A stretch of 7,006 bases of DNA from JANWYU01 sp964655485 (GTDB taxonomy: Bacteria; Bdellovibrionota; Bdellovibrionia; Bdellovibrionales; Bdellovibrionaceae), in contig CAZZMS010000044.1 of NCBI GenBank assembly GCA_964655485.1, positions 1 through 7,006 on the forward strand, in the 5' to 3' direction. The notes under the pieces were generated by a model. It was given only the letters and a program-made list of their open reading frames with translations, did not search any database and was not told the origin of the DNA. Position 1 is the first letter of the stretch. Each line of letters starts with the position of its first letter. Positions 4,968 to 7,006 of this stretch are shown piece after piece. The position numbers and the translations under genes are program-made.

Positions 4968-7006
4968 ATGCGTGAATTAAGACATCATTTTTTAGATTTT
5001 TTCCGTCGGCAGGGGCACGAAGTGGTGCCCAGTTCGTCCCTCGTTCCTGCGGGAGATGCAACTTTGTTATTTACTAACGCTGGGATGAATCAGTTTAAGG
5101 ATGTCTTTCTCGGATTGGAACAGCGTCCATACCGTCGGGCGACCAGTTGTCAAAAATGTGTGCGGGCTGGCGGCAAGCATAACGATTTAGAAAACGTGGG
5201 TTTTACGGCTCGGCATCATACTTTTTTTGAAATGCTAGGTAACTTTTCTTTTGGCGATTACTTTAAAGAAGAGGCGATCGCTTGGGCTTGGGAGTTACTG
5301 ACTAAAGAGTTAGGAATTGATCCTAAGCGGCTGTATGTTACCGTCTTTGAGACCGATGATCAGGCCTGGGAGATCTGGAACAAAAAGATCGGCTTACCCG
5401 CTAATCGCATCTATCGCTTAGGGGAGAAGGATAATTTTTGGCGTATGGGGGATACGGGGCCCTGCGGTCCGTGTACGGAAATTTATTACGATCACGGCGA
5501 GCACCTCGGCCGCTATGCCAACCCTTATGAGGGTATTATTAGCGGGGGGGATCGCTTTGTAGAAATTTGGAATCTCGTGTTCATGCAGTTTGATGAACGC
5601 TCTCCGGGGCAGTTGTTACCACTTGCCAAGCCTAGTGTGGACACAGGAAGTGGGCTTGAGCGACTTACGGCGGTTTTGGAGGGGACTCATAATAATTTTA
5701 AAACCAGTTTATTTCTACCTATTTTGCAATTTGCAGCGGATCGTGCTGGCTTGGATTTGGCCTTGCTCCACAAACAAGAAGAAAGCGAACAAAGGCTCGT
5801 ACCCGCTTTAAGTGGGCTTCGGGTTCTGGCTGATCACATTCGTGCTTCCAGTTTCTTAATCGCTGATGGGGTGATCCCTTCGAACGAAGGACGTGGGTAT
5901 GTCTTGCGGCGAATCATTCGTCGCGCCTTACGCTATGCGGAACAGCTAGCTCCCGAGAAGGGTTTGTTTCCTGAACTTGTTCATCCCCTGGTGCAAGTGA
6001 TGGGTTCGGCCTATCCTGAGCTGGCTTGGCAGAAAGATATGATTTATAAAACACTCTCTGACGAACAAGCGAAGTTTATTAGTTTGCTCAAGCAGGGAGA
6101 GGAGCTTTTAAGTAAGGAGCTGCTGCGCTTAGGGCCATCTCGCTTGTTACCCGGAGAAGTCGCTTTTCGGTTGTATGATACCTATGGTTTTCCTTTGGAT
6201 CTCACCCAGCTGATCTTGCGTGAAAAAGGTTACCAAGTGGATGAGGCAGGTTTTGAAGCCGAAAAAAAGAAGGCTGTTGAACGCTCTCGCGCCTCTTGGG
6301 CAGGACGCGCCGTAGGTCAACTGGAGAGGGAGTTAGGGGATTGGACTGCTGGCTTGGTCAGTCAAGTGCCTAAAACCCAGTTTATTGGTTACCAAACCAC
6401 TCAAGCGCAAGCTCGGGTTTTGGCCTATCAGTCATTAGCCGATGGCCATGTGGCTTTAGTATTTGACCAATCTCCTTTATATCCGCAAGGTGGGGGGCAG
6501 GTTTCCGATCAGGGTTGGATTGAGTCGGGGGCTAAGCGTTACCCGGTAGAACAATTAGTGAAGGTGAACGATTATCTTGTACATATCATTAGGGGGCCGT
6601 GGTCTTCAGATGCGAAAGAGGTGCGCCTAGTGGTTGATGAAACCAAGCGGCGGCTCACAGCGCGTAATCATTCAGCCACGCATTTGTTGCATGCGGCCTT
6701 ACGCGCGGTGCTGGGTCACCACGTTAAGCAAGCCGGTTCGGAAGTGAGCTCTGAGCGCTTACGCTTTGACTTTAGTCATCCCAAGGCGTTGACTCGCGAT
6801 GAGCTGCGAGCAGTTCAAGATTGGGTCAACCTACGAATTCAAAAAGCCGAGCCAACACAGGCTTTGGAAATGAGCTTTGATGAGGCCAAACAACGAGGGG
6901 CCTTGGCCTTCTTTGAGGAGAAATACGGCGATCGCGTCCGTGTCATGAAAATTGGTGGGGACTCCACGGAGCTTTGTGGGGGGACCCACGTGAGTAACAC
7001 GGCGGA
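4968..7006 (+). CDS. alaS: Alanyl-tRNA synthetase, 3' truncated by window edge
   Basis: Class II synthetase that charges tRNA-Ala with alanine and removes mischarged Ser or Gly. 679 codons are visible, plus two bases of the next. In order: N-terminal FLDFFRRQGHEVVPSSSL and FTNAGMNQFKDVFLG (8-50); motif 2 region CQKCVRAGGKHNDLENVG (61-78) and ARHHTFFEMLGNFSFGDYF (81-99); the core segments WRMGDTGPCGPCTEIYYDHG (158-177), EIWNLVFMQF and VDTGSGLERL; motif 3 GRGYVLRRIIRRALRY (308-323); editing domain with NHSATH (H568, H572) and CGGTH (C670, H674), the four zinc/editing-site residues. Proofreading therefore looks intact; the end of the editing domain and the C-Ala domain are missing. The ATG at 4968 is the only possible start: an in-frame TGA lies at 4953-4955 with no start codon between. 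This makes the N-terminus a few residues shorter than usual. The ribosome site is weak. Confidence 0.98.
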   Translation, partial: MRELRHHFLDFFRRQGHEVVPSSSLVPAGDATLLFTNAGMNQFKDVFLGLEQRPYRRATSCQKCVRAGGKHNDLENVGFTARHHTFFEMLGNFSFGDYFKEEAIAWAWELLTKELGIDPKRLYVTVFETDDQAWEIWNKKIGLPANRIYRLGEKDNFWRMGDTGPCGPCTEIYYDHGEHLGRYANPYEGIISGGDRFVEIWNLVFMQFDERSPGQLLPLAKPSVDTGSGLERLTAVLEGTHNNFKTSLFLPILQFAADRAGLDLALLHKQEESEQRLVPALSGLRVLADHIRASSFLIADGVIPSNEGRGYVLRRIIRRALRYAEQLAPEKGLFPELVHPLVQVMGSAYPELAWQKDMIYKTLSDEQAKFISLLKQGEELLSKELLRLGPSRLLPGEVAFRLYDTYGFPLDLTQLILREKGYQVDEAGFEAEKKKAVERSRASWAGRAVGQLERELGDWTAGLVSQVPKTQFIGYQTTQAQARVLAYQSLADGHVALVFDQSPLYPQGGGQVSDQGWIESGAKRYPVEQLVKVNDYLVHIIRGPWSSDAKEVRLVVDETKRRLTARNHSATHLLHAALRAVLGHHVKQAGSEVSSERLRFDFSHPKALTRDELRAVQDWVNLRIQKAEPTQALEMSFDEAKQRGALAFFEEKYGDRVRVMKIGGDSTELCGGTHVSNTA

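Noticed and set aside
4942..4980. Short frames overlapping the alaS start (12 aa at 4942-4980 and 7 aa at 4952-4975) as leader peptides
   Set aside because: No convincing ribosome site, no run of alanine codons and no attenuator hairpin between them and alaS; chance overlap is the simpler reading.
5013..5030. Perfect 6-bp inverted repeat GGGCAC/GTGCCC early in alaS
   Set aside because: It falls in conserved AlaS codons (GHEVVP), has no T-run on either strand, and is explained by coding sequence.
4876..5061. 62-residue N-terminal extension of the PLP enzyme reading frame, up to 5061
   Set aside because: It overlaps the first ~94 bases of alaS on the other strand, has no family resemblance, and a clear AGGAG sits 5 bases before the ATG at 4875.

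Overview
The window shows ordinary chromosomal gene content of a Gram-negative (outer-membrane-bearing) bacterium. A TonB-dependent outer-membrane receptor and a periplasmic thiol-redox protein of the DsbD type are both present. The exact lineage cannot be fixed from the sequence. A Bdellovibrionota or other proteobacterial source would fit the style of the proteins, but this is only a guess. No transposase, integrase, CRISPR array, tRNA or rRNA was recognised.

Layout: (1) 2-1021 (+) is the C-terminal 339 residues of a TonB-dependent receptor, cut by the left edge. Its motifs resemble the OprC/NosA copper-receptor family. (2) 1022-1404 is a 383-bp intergenic stretch between convergent genes. 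It holds a promoter-like pair with a perfect TTGACA, several inverted repeats, a possible terminator for the minus strand, and a few very short ORFs. (3) 1405-3399 (-) is a full-length DsbD-type thiol:disulfide interchange protein with all six expected redox cysteines. (4) 3499-4875 (-) is a PLP-dependent enzyme of the cystathionine gamma-synthase/gamma-lyase family with an unusual basic N-terminal tail. It lies just upstream of dsbD on the same strand, so the two probably share a transcript. (5) 4876-4967 is a 92-bp divergent intergenic region with a small hairpin and an AT-rich, possibly bidirectional promoter. (6) 4968-7006 (+) is alaS, alanyl-tRNA synthetase, open to the right edge. It covers the catalytic core and the editing domain as far as the zinc-binding CGGTH motif.

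Functional links: the PLP enzyme (sulfur amino acid metabolism) and DsbD (moves reducing power to periplasmic cysteines) share a thiol theme and orientation. If the receptor does handle copper, DsbD-type proteins are also a plausible neighbour, because copper damages periplasmic thiols. However, the receptor is convergent with dsbD and not in its operon. alaS is a divergently transcribed housekeeping gene. I found no convincing novel multi-gene system; the most open questions lie in the 1022-1404 intergenic region and in the leader of the PLP gene.
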